Positions 25,333 through 40,000 of a stretch of DNA of 64,000 nt are shown here, piece by piece. The stretch comes from Chrysoperla carnea. Its lineage: Eukaryota > Arthropoda > Insecta > Neuroptera > Chrysopidae. Numbering within the stretch: the first letter of the stretch is position 1; the number at the start of each line of letters is the position of its first letter. The stretch lies in contig NC_058337.1 of NCBI RefSeq assembly GCF_905475395.1, forward strand, positions 131,089,960-131,153,959, written 5' to 3'. The translations under genes were made by a program, and so were the position numbers. The notes below the pieces were generated by a model. That model searched no databases and was not told the origin of the DNA. It saw only the letters and a list, made by a program, of their open reading frames with translations.

Positions 25333-25491
25333 ATAGACCTTTTCATTTTAAAAAGTGATTACTTTTGTTTCGGACAGTATGTCAAACAAATAATGTGATA
25401 AAATGAATAACAATTATCTTGTATCTTTGTCCTACTTATTACTGTCTGTCTGAAATAATAATGAATCTTAATTGAGATGAAAAGGTCTATT
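25333..25491. mobile_element. Short TIR/foldback MITE, 159 bp
   Basis: The left end AATAGACCTTTTCATTTTA pairs with the right end ATGAAAAGGTCTATT. An inner pair also matches (TTTCGGACAGTA and TACTGTCTGTCTGAAA). It sits at the end of the poly-T tail of SINE family 2. No clean target duplication is visible. Confidence 0.65.
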
Positions 25492-26140
25492 GAATTGATT
25501 ATCAATCGACCTAGAGAACATCTTTGTTCAAGCACAAAATTTGTTTATTAGGTATTTATTAGTATATCGTCAAATTTTACAATGATTAATAAAAAACATT
25601 TGAAAAACTAAACCTAAACTTAACCTATGAAAGTCTCTGGGACTCTAACTGAGTTTATATCAATATAGAACTATATATCTATATATCTATATAATATATA
25701 TATCTAAACTAGAAATTCAGTAGGTAAATCTGTGGATTAACATTTATAAATATGTTATAAATTTTGATAATTTTCCTAAATACAAAATGAAATAACTGGA
25801 TCTCTCTTTACGCTCTATACACCAAGTTTTAGTAAGTACAAAATAATTTTATTGTACATGGTCTATAAGATAGACTTTCTTCCTACTACAGTCTATATAC
25901 AACGTGAGTGTAGAAGTCTATGGTCTGGTAAGTTCATACTGCCCAAGTCAAAACTATATTTAATTATTTGTTATAATTTAGTTTTTTATAACGTATAATC
26001 CAATTTACTATTTAATTTTAAATTAAATAATTTTGTTTTTATTTTTTAATTAATATCAGTATTAATTGATTTTATTTCTAGACGATATATAAACTTTTTA
26101 CAGTAATTCTTTTGACTTGCGTAGTTAAACCTGCCAAATC
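25492..26140. other. Upstream flank of RpS16
   Basis: AT-rich sequence with an AT dinucleotide-like stretch near 25665-25710. It presumably contains the upstream promoter of RpS16, but I can point to no defined factor site. Confidence 0.35.
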
Positions 26141-26189
26141 GTTTTACTCTCCTTCCGTTTATGTTCTTTTCATTAAAGTAAGCATCAAA
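26141..26189 (+). promoter_or_regulatory. RpS16 5' UTR with TOP-like pyrimidine tract
   Basis: A pyrimidine tract CTCTCCTTCC lies at 26147-26156, about 34-43 bases before the start codon. Animal ribosomal protein mRNAs usually begin with a C followed by such a tract (the 5' TOP motif, which couples their translation to growth signalling). The likely transcription start is therefore the first C of this tract. The exact start base is inferred. Confidence 0.6.
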
Positions 26190-28594
<2,405 letters not shown>

Positions 28595-28910
28595 GTTCAT
28601 ATGTGCACTTTATTGTGTTTATTTGTAAAATAAATTAAAAAAAACTCAACTTTATGCGTTTTAATTTTCTATCCATGCCTTCCGAGACTACTAAAACCAA
28701 TACAAAAGTAATAATTAAAATAAGACATTTTATTTAGGATCTTATTCTTTTTACTGAAACGTATATAACGCGTTTAATTCCAGTTAGAATTTTCAAAGAA
28801 TCGATTTATTCTCTGAAAATTTTTATTTGGTCCGAAAAATATTCACGAAGAAAAACGCAAAAAAAAGAATTTTAACTGAGTATAAACGTCTTTTGAAACC
28901 TTAAACGCGT

Positions 28911-29097
28911 TTTGCTGAAAACAGCATTTTCAAATTCCGTGGGCAAGATTCATCAACTGTGCTAGGGACAGAAAAATACTTTTCCAAAAGTCTGTGGGCA
29001 TCATCGGCCGTAAACATTGTCAATCTAAGGTATGTTTTGAGACGACGCAAAGTTAAAAAAGAGCGTTCATCTTCGCTGCAAATATCGAGTGAATTTT
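28911..29097 (-). pseudogene. Second hAT-type transposase C-terminal remnant
   Basis: The minus strand is open and encodes CSEDERSFLTLRRLKTYLRL, then TMFTADDAHRLLEKYFSV and about 20 more residues to a TAA at 28911-28913. The pattern ERSFxxLRRLKTxLRxTM is the hAT dimerisation core. It differs clearly from the copy at 9221-9414 (LKLIKNYLRSTM), so two different hAT lineages left debris here. Upstream catalytic regions are not recognisable. It starts about 280 bases past the RpS16 polyA signal. Confidence 0.75.
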
Positions 29098-29850
29098 TTA
29101 TGTGCTACCCGGCAATGCCTTTTTTGCCCTGATTGAATTGATCATATTAACTTTAACAGCATCTTTATTTTTTCAATTTCATTAATTTCAATGTGTCGTT
29201 TTTTACTTATAAAGCAACGAATATGGCCAACAATCAGGATAAAAAAATTCAACTAGTTCCAAGATCAATTGAGTTCTACTTGCTCAAAATTAACAACAAT
29301 AGGAGTAAATAATGAATTGGAATGATAAAATACAAGACAATAATGTATAAAATATTTTTTATTGAATAACAAAATTTGTAAGTAAAAATAAAGGCACAAT
29401 AAATCACAATTTGTGAGATAAATTTTTGTTTAAAATACGAAAAAATAAATGTCTTTATCAAATAATATACAATAGATTTGAACAATTTTATATATATATA
29501 TATAGAAATGTTGGAGATATCACCATTTCTTGGGCCACAAATATCGAAAATCCATTGCGTAAACATTTACCAGTAATCAGCGTTCTTCAAAACTCTCGAT
29601 TAAGAGTTAACTTTACAAGAAATGATAATATTACCAAAAAGTTTTGGAAGGCACTCGAAGTGTAAAATTTTACAACCAAACGTAATTTAGATTATATTTT
29701 TATTATATAAAGTGTTTTCATAATTGTTTTTCTTTCTGTAGAAGTACACATTAAAAAATTCTCCGTGACTGTTAACACACTAACATGAAAACAAATTCAA
29801 AAATTGTGCTCACGTTAAAATCGATGCATGTATGAATTTCGGAGTTGGCC
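29098..29850. other. Unrecognised, probably hAT-derived in part
   Basis: The first 170 bases may be decayed upstream sequence of the hAT remnant. The rest holds overlapping AT-rich frames (29276-29566 minus, 29426-29665 plus) without family motifs. Confidence 0.35.
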
Positions 29851-30430
29851 TATTAGACCACAATCCCATGCTGAAATTTTTCGGGTAAAATGATCCATCA
29901 GGAATCATGTTAGAAAAGATGCTCATATACGTAAAAGTAAGTTTAAGCACTATGGTGTCAGTTTTGCGCGGTACAGATGTGTGTAGGTGAGAATATGGAT
30001 GTCCCACCCCTTGGTATCTCACCCCTGCACCAGCAAATTTGTACGGCGTTGCTAGATACTAACTCTACATAATTATTGGAAACGAATTACATAAATGCCG
30101 TACAGAAATAAATCTGGTAACTTCGGTAACGAGAGTTTAAAAAAAATTTGATCTCCCGTCTATTTTTGAAGCTCTACGGGTTTACTTCTGTACAGTATTC
30201 ATGTAATTCGGTTCGAATACTTATTCAGAGTTAGTATTCAGCAACGCCGTACATATTTGCTGGTGCAGGGGTGAGATACCATAAGGTGTCACATTCATAT
30301 TCTCACCTGTACCGTGCAAAACTAACGTCATGGAGCTTAAACTTATTTTTACATATAGGAGCACCTATTTTAACATGTTTCCTGGTGGGTCATTTCACCC
30401 GAAAAATTCCAGCATGGGTTTGTGGTCTAT
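29851..30430. mobile_element. Large foldback element, about 580 bp
   Basis: The left arm starts TATTAGACCACAATCCCATG and the right arm ends CATGGGTTTGTGGTCTATA on complementary sequence. Further matching pairs run inward: AATTTTTCGGGTAAAATGAT with the CATTTCACCCGAAAAATT region, and GTATCTCACCCCTGCACCAG with CTGGTGCAGGGGTGAGATAC (perfect). CAAATTTGTACGGCGTTGCT pairs with AGCAACGCCGTACATATTTG. The axis is near 30140. No protein is encoded. Arms of roughly 270 bases with modest divergence fit a foldback transposon or a hairpin-RNA source. Confidence 0.83.
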
Positions 30431-30869
30431 ATCGTAATTAAATGGGGAGATGGAATTTTTATCACAGGGCAGGAGAGATAGGATAAGACAAAATAGGCGC
30501 CTTCGTCTTGGAACTGTCTAGTGAAGTGCGTAAATATCAGATTATTTTTAAACTAAAAAAAATTGGGCTTAGGCTCACATTCGTATACACATCAATCAAT
30601 ACAAGCAAAATTTTAACTAAATTTTTGAAAATTATTTACAAGTTAGCGTACAAATAGTCTCATTAAAAAATTTTAAGCAAAAATATATTATAATATAATT
30701 AAAATAATAATACAAGCATATAAAATCTTCTTTGACCCATATTTTTCTGTTTGGTCAAAAACAATCCGTTTTTGTACAAAATATTCGTAAACTATATAGA
30801 ATTTTTTTCAACAAAAACAATTAATAATAATATTGGAAAATAACAATTTTTTTTTTTTGAATTATGAAA
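30431..30869. other. Region beyond the distal kinase exon
   Basis: This presumably contains the 3' UTR of the distal kinase isoform on the minus strand. I see no canonical polyadenylation hexamer close to the stop. Confidence 0.35.
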
Positions 30870-31056
30870 TTATAGTAATTCGTTATCAATTTTCGCTCCC
30901 ATACGTTTTAATGCGATTATTGTATTAACAGCTTTGATCCAACGTTTTTTAATTACGTAACGTTTAAGTTTTGTTTTGTTTAGGGCTAGTTCAGCATTAT
31001 CTGTTGATTCTAACAACCATACATGCTTTTGAGCTTGAGCTGCTGACAATCTGGAA
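30870..31056 (-). CDS. Strn-Mlck: MLCK alternative distal last exon with calmodulin-binding helix
   Basis: The acceptor TTTTTAG lies just outside 31056. Joined to the phase-2 end (GA) of exon 36477-36629, the exon reads D-SRLSAAQAQKHVWL, which completes the last helix of the kinase fold (R-x-S/T-A-x-x-x-x-x-H-x-W-L). About 45 more residues follow to TAA at 30870-30872. The tail contains KKRWIKAVNTIIALKRM, a basic amphipathic helix that aligns with the ARRKWQKTGNAVRAI region of vertebrate smooth-muscle MLCK, the autoinhibitory/calmodulin-binding segment. Phase, splice site and protein match all agree. Transcripts would splice past 33551-34763 to reach it. Calmodulin binding is inferred from the family. 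Confidence 0.88.
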
Positions 31057-34000
31057 CTAAAAATAAAAATAAATTTTTAGAAAATTAATCATATTCAAAA
31101 AGCGTTGAAAATTTCCCTATTTAAGGAATGTAAAGATAAAGGAGCACCATCTCTTATGGCTGTGTGTGTAGAGAAAGCCCACTTATCTATAATAACTTGC
31201 TTAGAACTTTATCCTACTCTTATCACTTTAAGAACTTCTTTTAAAACTAACAATTTTGTTACAACAGCGCCATTCTTATTGCTGCTTTTCGATGGACACT
31301 CTTTGGAACACTAAAATAATTCTCTTTATCTCTGCCTTCCGTAATCATATTAAAGCACTAAAGTCGAATTAACGAGTCAATTACTATGCTACTGGGTTTT
31401 CTAGTCAAGAGATACTGTATCTAGCGTTTTTAATAATAGAGGACATCTTCGATAAACAACCTGTTATTAAGAACATCAACACCCATCAGTTTTTAGGAGA
31501 GCTTGCTTTCAAGGAGAGCTTATTGCGATTAGTTATTTCTACAATTAAATATTCTACATGGCGCAAGATAGAATCATTTTTTGAATACCTTTTTTTTGTC
31601 AAATACAAACCTTATTCGAAAATACTTTTGGCTGAAAAAAAACTTTAATACCATATTATATGACGTCATGTAATTTATCGGTTGTACTCGGGTACGCTCG
31701 ATATACGGTCGGAAATTATATAATCTAGCTGAAATATTATACTAAATTTAGTTTTGCTTCGAAAGTTATTTAACAGAGGGAGTTGTTTTCTTCTTAATAT
31801 CGTAAAATATTAGGAAATGTAAATTTCATTTATTCTAAAAGTTAGCTTAAAAAGAAAATGAATAAAGAAGAACTCAAAAAAACTTTTTTCAAAATTATTT
31901 AATAAAACTATTCAAACAATAATTTAACAATAAGTACATAGAACACGATTAATCGTGTAAGGGCCTTCGTTTTCATTGGAAAAAAGTTCCATTTAGTATT
32001 ATTGACTAAGTTTAATTCAAGTTCATTCAACTGAGGCGAAATAAATCGACAACTTCGTTAGCACAGCAGGACGAAAGTTGAAACTTTACGCCCGAAGGGT
32101 AGGAAAATCAATTGTTTTGCGAATTATTTTTAAGGAAATACTAGAAGTTTCCGATTAACCGAGAATGAATTTAACCAATTCAATACATTTAACAGTATTG
32201 AAACAGACGTACAAAGAGAGCAAGTATGGGTCAGAATTGTTCAATGTTTCGAAAAAATTGAGTTTAAAAACTTTTTTTTTCTCGGCAATAGGTTTTTTTA
32301 CAATGAAAACGCGCCCTTAGTCAGTATAAATATTCCCATTGACTAAAAAATACGATGACAATCACTTTTTGACTAGGCAGTTTTAGAACGATTAATTGTT
32401 TAATAACTTTAAATCTAGAATAAAAATATAGATTTTTTTTGTTGGGATAAATATGGACACTTAAATTATTATTTTGAACGGATTATAGCAAATTTATAGT
32501 GAGTTTTGGTATTATCGATAGTTATCGGTGGGATTGTTGTTAAATTAACATAATGCGCGGGTCACACTTAATAACCTTTATTTGAGACACAGGCTGGTAA
32601 AAGACGGATTATATTGCAGCCTCCATAGATCATCATCTAAGAGTTAGCGCACATTATGCAGCCAAGTACCATAGTCAATCTACCGCTGTGAATTTAACAT
32701 TTGGCAACTTAGCACATATTCGGCAGTCGGGAACCAGTGGCTATGGCAAGCTGATAGAACCGTCATATCCGATTTTAGTTCAATTTCTCCAATTCAAAAA
32801 TTTCTGAGTGTGTTATTTGTGGTCATAATTCATAATCCTCTTTTGCTTCAATGGAGTCGGGTAATGAAAATTATTGTAATCAATTATATATATTTCTGGG
32901 AGTGGTTTAATTATATATATTAAGAGCCACCCATTTTTGATATGATACTCTGGGCGGTAGTTTAGGTATCGGAAACACCTAAGCGATCAATTTGGAGTTA
33001 TAAAACATTATTAATAATACTGGTCTCTGGCTGGTTGCTTTCTCCTTCTATTGTAGTTTGGATACCTACTACGCAGTCTCTCTAAATTATGATTAAAATT
33101 TGGATTATCTGCACACGATACTAATTTTCGATATTGAGAGTGGAAATATGTAGTTTTATGTTAGTTTGTGTAAATTTACTAGTAAGTGATTTCCATGTTA
33201 AATCGAATTTCTGTTGGCTTACTTTTACGTTTCATCGAATGCAATTCTCTGGGCTTAAAATTCATTTTGAACTGTCTTTCGTATGACAGTTATGTAACCA
33301 TCTTTAATTTGAGTTTGGGCATCATAGACCCTTACCCAAAGGGTCAGTTAGTTATCATTCTATTGTCCCTAAGTGCAGAGATATGACCGCTCAGTTGACT
33401 ACACTGGCGCTTCCAAACTCTAACTGCCTTCGCGCGTTTAACACAAAAACTCGACTATAAAAAAAAAATAAATTTGTATAATTGGAGCTATTTACAATTT
33501 GTGAATAAAATATGGCACTTTTATTTATTTGCAAAAGTATCACAAAACATTCAGTTCGAAGACATAAACGGATGAGTTTTTTTCAAGGTTTGTCGCGATT
33601 GAAAAAATGTATTCAACGAACTAATTGTACGTTGTCCCAATGTTTCATTTTCAAAATCAACGGAAATCGATTTATGTCTTCCATTTAAATTATTGTGCGC
33701 TGATTCCTGTGAATCATCCCATTTATCTAATAGTTGTAATAATAAGTCTTTAGTGTTTGTAGCGCTATTTAAGGAACTTTGTCGTGAAAAATGACTAGAT
33801 GATGACGAGGACGAAGTACCATCGGATGTTGTAAACGAATGTGTTAATTTATTCGTGTTAAAATCTTCGGTAAAGAATGAATTTTTATTCGTTGGTGATA
33901 TTATCGGTACATCACGATTAAGGTTAGTTATTTTAAATTTTGTCCGCCGATTTTGTAAGTTATTCGCCCAAGGTGCATTAATATTTGTTGCGTTTCCATT

Positions 34001-37000
34001 TGTTAACGGTGTTGAGATTTTTGAAGTTTTCGTTGATGTGCTTATACTGGTAACATTTCCATTTGTTACCGTTTTGGAGGTTTTAACTTTTTCTGTTTTG
34101 ATTTTGTGCGTTTCATTTGTTGTTTCTTCGGAGATCAAACTTTTTTGTTCATCTTTGGTTGGAACGGCTTTTGTAGTTGATTCGCTTTTTTTGTCATCTT
34201 TCGATGATGATGAATTAGCGTTACCGTTAACTAAATCGGTAGGCATTGTAGCTAATTGGAATAATTTATCAGATAATTTTTTAATTTCTTCAGCTAAATT
34301 AATTCTTTCAACACTGTCTCGTTTTGAAACTACACATGAACTATCTGATGCTCGTCGTTCTATACTATTTTGTATATGATCGAATTCATAATCACTAATA
34401 TTGTCTTGAGTATTATTCTCATATTCAATCACTGAATCCGGTGATGATCCTAAAGATCCACATGGCGATGGAGACATACCTCGTAATGAATGTTGCGATG
34501 ACGTTAAATTATTATATGCTAGCGGGCAAGGCATTATAACGTGTGAAGAAACATCGAATAGATATGGTGAATCTGGGTGTTCACCCCAACGTTCAACAAA
34601 CGCACGTAGATTATCTTTGGCAGTGTCTAAACCAGGTGTACTAGGTGGTATAGTAATTGGGTCACTAACTTTTGTAGGTGGGGGTGTTTTGGTTTTCGTA
34701 GGTGGCGGTAATTTACGTCTTAACCAAGGATGTGTTAGACAATCAGAGGCAGTTGCACGAGCCCTGAAAGAAACAAGGCAGACAATCAATAATAAATATT
34801 TTTTTGTTTAGCAATTTGGAAATTTTTTGAAAAGCTTTTATACTTTTTTTACAACATAATTAGTGTGTTATCAAATTATTTAGGAACAAATGATTAAAAC
34901 ATAAAAAAAAAAAACAAAAAGTTTATAAAAACCAATGAATATGAATTTAAGGGCGGTTTTCTGCGCTTGTGTAATGAAGGAGGGTAAACTTTACTCTCTT
35001 AGATAGACAAAACTTCCATGAAAAAATCTTCTAAATAAAAAATGATCTTATGACGCGATACAATTTTATACACAATAAATTTTTCTGAAGTGAGTTGCGT
35101 TGGCAAGAAAAAAAAGCAGAAATAGATAAAATACGCGAAGGAATTCACGAGCAATAAATGAAAAGTTTATGATCAAATAGACTTGTTAGTCGAAGAAAAA
35201 ATTCAACTAAAATTGATGGTTTTATCGTGGAATTTTTATCAAATTTGTGCTTAGGATGTAAGGGATTGTATGGTCGAACAGAAAGTAGATTTTTCGCGCG
35301 TAGGCACAATAAATGACGTTCACGAATTTGATGGTTAAAACTGATTGCGAATAAATTGCGGAATTATCTTTTTTTGAATTCATTCACTTCATTTCGTCGG
35401 CAGCAAGACTGATGAAAAAGAATTTTTTTGGTCGCCTTGAGTGAAATGAATAGTAAATAGTTTGCATGCAATAAATGAAAAAATAATTGTGGTAGTAATC
35501 AGAAATTCGAAGAACAGTTTGATAATGATCATACAGACAGAAACATGCCACGAACATAAATTTTGAAATAAATATAAGCACACTAAAGAAATAAAACTCA
35601 CGACGATTAGGTAAGGTTTCAAGAACAATTTCAGATCAAAATTATTACAGCACAGTATTCAGGAAATACCGCGTCTAAAATCCTTGAATCCGAATTTTCT
35701 GCCGAGCCTGAGTCGATGTGGATTACTTTTATAGAGCATATATATGGCAGAACGGCAATTTTCGAGATAGAGTGTGTTTTAGAAATCTGGGGAAAAAAGT
35801 GAACCCTAATCGTCTGGAAGCAACGGTAAATCAAAGTATCCACTTTTTATAAACCGGGAAAAAAAGTGGCAAACAAAACTTTATGGTGGTTGAAGTAAAA
35901 TGGAAAAGAGTGCATCCTAACGGGATAATATACTTTCTGCTTGACCGATAACTAACGTATGAATAAAAAGAAAAAGAAGAATTTTTCATGGATTTTAAAA
36001 AGGAATGAAGTGATTGGAATCGTTAATAAAATTAGAACAGACGGACTCTTCAAGCACTTACAAAATTTCAAAATATATAGGAGAAAAAATTTCCTAACAA
36101 AAAAATCGAAAAAAATCACGTTTATCACAATATCTATTCAAAATTTCTCTATTTTCCAAAAAAAATATTCAACTTTTCAAAATTGAAATTCACATGCGAA
36201 ACATTACAAAAATAATTTATCAAAAAAAAAGACTAAAAAATATTTTTCATCGAAGCATCCCCAAATTTGGGTATTGCCATGCCTTTGATCTTTCATAGGG
36301 TCAATTCAGTACAACATTATTATTTACAAGGTATTCAAAAAATGTGATTCGTTTAAAAAAAATTGTTAGTATGTTTTATTATTTATTTTTTGATATTAAA
36401 AAGGATAAAATGTCTCTACAAACTAATTTTAAAATGACAAAAACAAAAAAATAAGGGAAATAATTTTAGTACTTACTCTCGATCTTTTACCAACAATTTT
36501 GTTATAAAATCTTTTGCATCCTGTGATATTTCATTAAAGGCTTCATCGTCAAAATCGTATTTAGCAACTGTTACATTCGCCATTGTTTCAATATCTGTTT
36601 CGCCCATAAATGGTGATAATCCTGAGAGTCTGAAATCAGAAATCCAACTTTAAAATTGTATAAAACAAAAATCCTGCAGTGACTATTAGGACAACCATTT
36701 TCACATGGGATAACCTGTAGTTAAAAAATGGAACTACGAAAACAGGTTTAAATGTGGTTCCAGGAGGTGTTGAATTTGGATATTAAAAACCATAGTAATT
36801 TACAACAACGCTTTTAAAACTTTGCCATTCCATAGACCACTTTTGTTTCATATTTTAAATTAACGACTTTAAGCCGCCTGCTTATGGCGGCTTAACGTCA
36901 TTAGTGATTTTCCCGATATATTCTCTACTCCATAGATAGTGAAATTCGAGTAATTTTGGGTTTTTTCCTAGTGACTTTGAGTATTTTTGATCTTTTAAAC

Positions 37001-40000
37001 AAATGTTAAAAATAAATTTTACTTACAAAACGTAACAAATTACACCAACGGACCACATATCAGTACCATAACCAATTTGATCAAAATTGACAACTTCTGG
37101 TGCAACAAATTCTGGTGTACCAAACAATACTTGTAATTTTTTATTTGGATCATATCGCCTAGCTAAACCAAAATCTATAATTTTTATTCTGTTACCACTT
37201 TTTGTCAGACATAAAATATTTTCTGGCTGTAAATAAAAAAAAAAACTTATTACTTATATAGAAATCTAATTAAATTAATTAAGAATATAAATTTTTAATT
37301 AAATCAATATTAACGACTTGTTTGATTACGTGCTAGTCTGTTTATAATAGAGAAGTTGCATTAATCTTTTTGCCACAAATTCATATATAAATGCAAGAAT
37401 AATTCATCTAATAATATTGAAGTATTTTTTTTGAATTAATAATTCAATTTTGTTTTATTAATTATTAATAAAAAAATAGCTATATTTTTGAAATAATAAA
37501 ACGGTAGTAACGTATTTACAACCATTGAGGCTGTGAGTCAATCGGTTTCAATGGAAATTTGCGTTATAATATAGTGAAATTCAGCTGAGAAACAAACCAT
37601 TTATCATTACTCATTTTATTTTATCATTTCTCCGTGCGATGACGTTACGAAAGCGAGGTGTTAGCGTCACTGCCGTTCGAATTTATAGTTAAGAAAAACC
37701 AGATGACGACCAGACGAATGAAAATATATAAGGCTTTGATGCAGAAATTAAAACATTAACGTGATTTGGATAAATAGAAATACAGGAAAGTTAACAAAAA
37801 AATCTGCGACAGCAAGACTGAGGGAGGAAGAACTGCAGTATTTAACCAAGCAAAGATGCCGAACCATACTACAGAAATTAAAATAAAAAGATTAACATGG
37901 CTGGTATAGAATGATGAATAAAATAAAGAAAATTTCCCAGAAATCCTGTACAGCAATTCTAAAGGCCTTAGTATTATGAGCAGATCAAATAAGAGATATC
38001 GGCACTAATTAGAGAAAATAAAACAAAAAGTTTAGTGTTCCTTGAGATAATTCGAAAGAATAGAGAAGAGGCAAGTTGTCGGACAACAATCTTGAAGGCA
38101 GTAGAACTAGGAAAGCACGAGAAAAATGTAGGACTTAATTACAGAATAAGAATACTGGGATATTTCGTAACAATGAATAAAAAAAGAGTGGTCATAAAAA
38201 TTGTTTGAAATCTCGGGGAAAATAGAACTACATGCAAACTTGGAAAATGTAGAAGAAAAAAGGAAATCTAAATTAAATGAATGTTACCTAAAAGCAATGT
38301 ATAACCATTACCGTGAGAGAAAACGAAAATAATTTGACTAGCTTGTGACTAGTTACAGTGTAAAATAATGGCAGTAATAAAATAATATAGAAAATATTAT
38401 TTTAAAATGAAGGAAAACATATGATGACTCATTAAAAAAATAATGTTTGTTATTGTTTATAACAATATATTCAATTACGTTAATAGCGAGCAGTGCGAAG
38501 CGGGATATTGAATATGTAAATGTTATTTGTTATAAAATTTCTAATTTAATATTTATAATTGGAATATTTTTGTTGATTCATTTCTGTATAAAATTCAATT
38601 ACAAAATGAACTATCATAAACATCGATGAATCGAGTATGGTTTTTGGAGGAGATAAATAGAATCGTAAAAGGAATCACAAGGCCAAATAATTTTTAACCT
38701 TGAAATGGAGTGTTGTGCACAGTTTAGTGGAAAACATACTTTATAGTGGAAAATCCACGATACCTTTAACGTAAATCTAAGAATGAAGAACATAGAAGTA
38801 GAGAACCTTTAGTGGTGTTTTATTGTTAGATTAGATTACAGCGACTGTTGGGAAAGGATACACTGTAATACCCGAAAGGTGACTAACTTTCACTTGAAGT
38901 TATTCCAGGCTAATAAAAGAGTTTTGACGGAAATATGTTTCAAATCAGACAGTTTTATCAAGAATGGCTGATTTAAATGAGTTAATCTTAAATTTTAAAG
39001 CGAGGTAATGTCTTCGGAATACTATATTGAGGAAAGATTAACCTGTCGCTTTCTTAGAACATGACTCAAGTTGAGATTTTCTCAAGTAGAAAGAAAGAGA
39101 TAAAGATGTTTCATGTTTATCGTGCATCGCTTCTGCTTGATATAAATCGCAGTCATCTAGATATTGAGAGTGAATTTTGGTTTATGCGAGTTCTCGTCTC
39201 ATTCTTTTATTGATATTGAGAACTTATTTCAAAATTGGAGCGACGTCCACGGTGAAACTAGATTCACCCTATGAGCCATGTTAGACGTACATTTCATCCC
39301 ATAAACCTTTTTCGACAAAAGGTGGGAATCATTTCCAGTGCTCTCCCGGATGTTGCCTGTCGACCATTTTCAATTGATGTAGCTTACTTAATTCTTTTTG
39401 GCGGACTGCCCTTCTTACCCATAATGGATCATAATATGAGGAAAATGGAGGAAAAAGTAGTTTATATAGTGAGAAGTATACATAGATTTTCTCTTTTTGT
39501 GTCCAAGATGATATAACGTAAAGAGCAAAAACATAGCATTTTCGAATTCTGCTTTCATTGTATATAATTCATTGTTCGCGAACCAGTAACCAAATTCGTA
39601 AATCAATTACATTTATAAAACGTATAATAAATAATTGAGATAATGTAATTGAATCATGTCATAATACATGTGATTGAATAATGTCATAACGAATTTTTGA
39701 TTTACCTATTTATAACTACTTGTTTACTACTTGTTTACAAGTTGTCTTATAATGTGATGTTATAATATGATGTCTGAACTCTGAACGATGTTATGAACAT
39801 ATGTCTTATAATGCGATGTTAGCATAAGATGCGATGTAGCATAAGGTGTAATGCAACGTTGCATTAAAGTATAATTAATCACCTTGTATATAAATTTTAA
39901 CAAACAAATGTTTACTATCTAAAATATTATAAAGGATGTCCGAAAATTAACGTAAGATTTGAATGTTTGTCCATTTTCGAGTGGTAAAGAGTTGACAATG

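Noticed and set aside
33855..34379. 174-codon plus-strand frame
   Set aside because: It is antisense to the long tail exon of the kinase gene, which has splice sites, phase and a polyA signal.
37690..38340. LINE reverse-transcriptase C-terminus in the kinase intron
   Set aside because: Only a faint resemblance in broken frames; no conserved motif could be pointed to.
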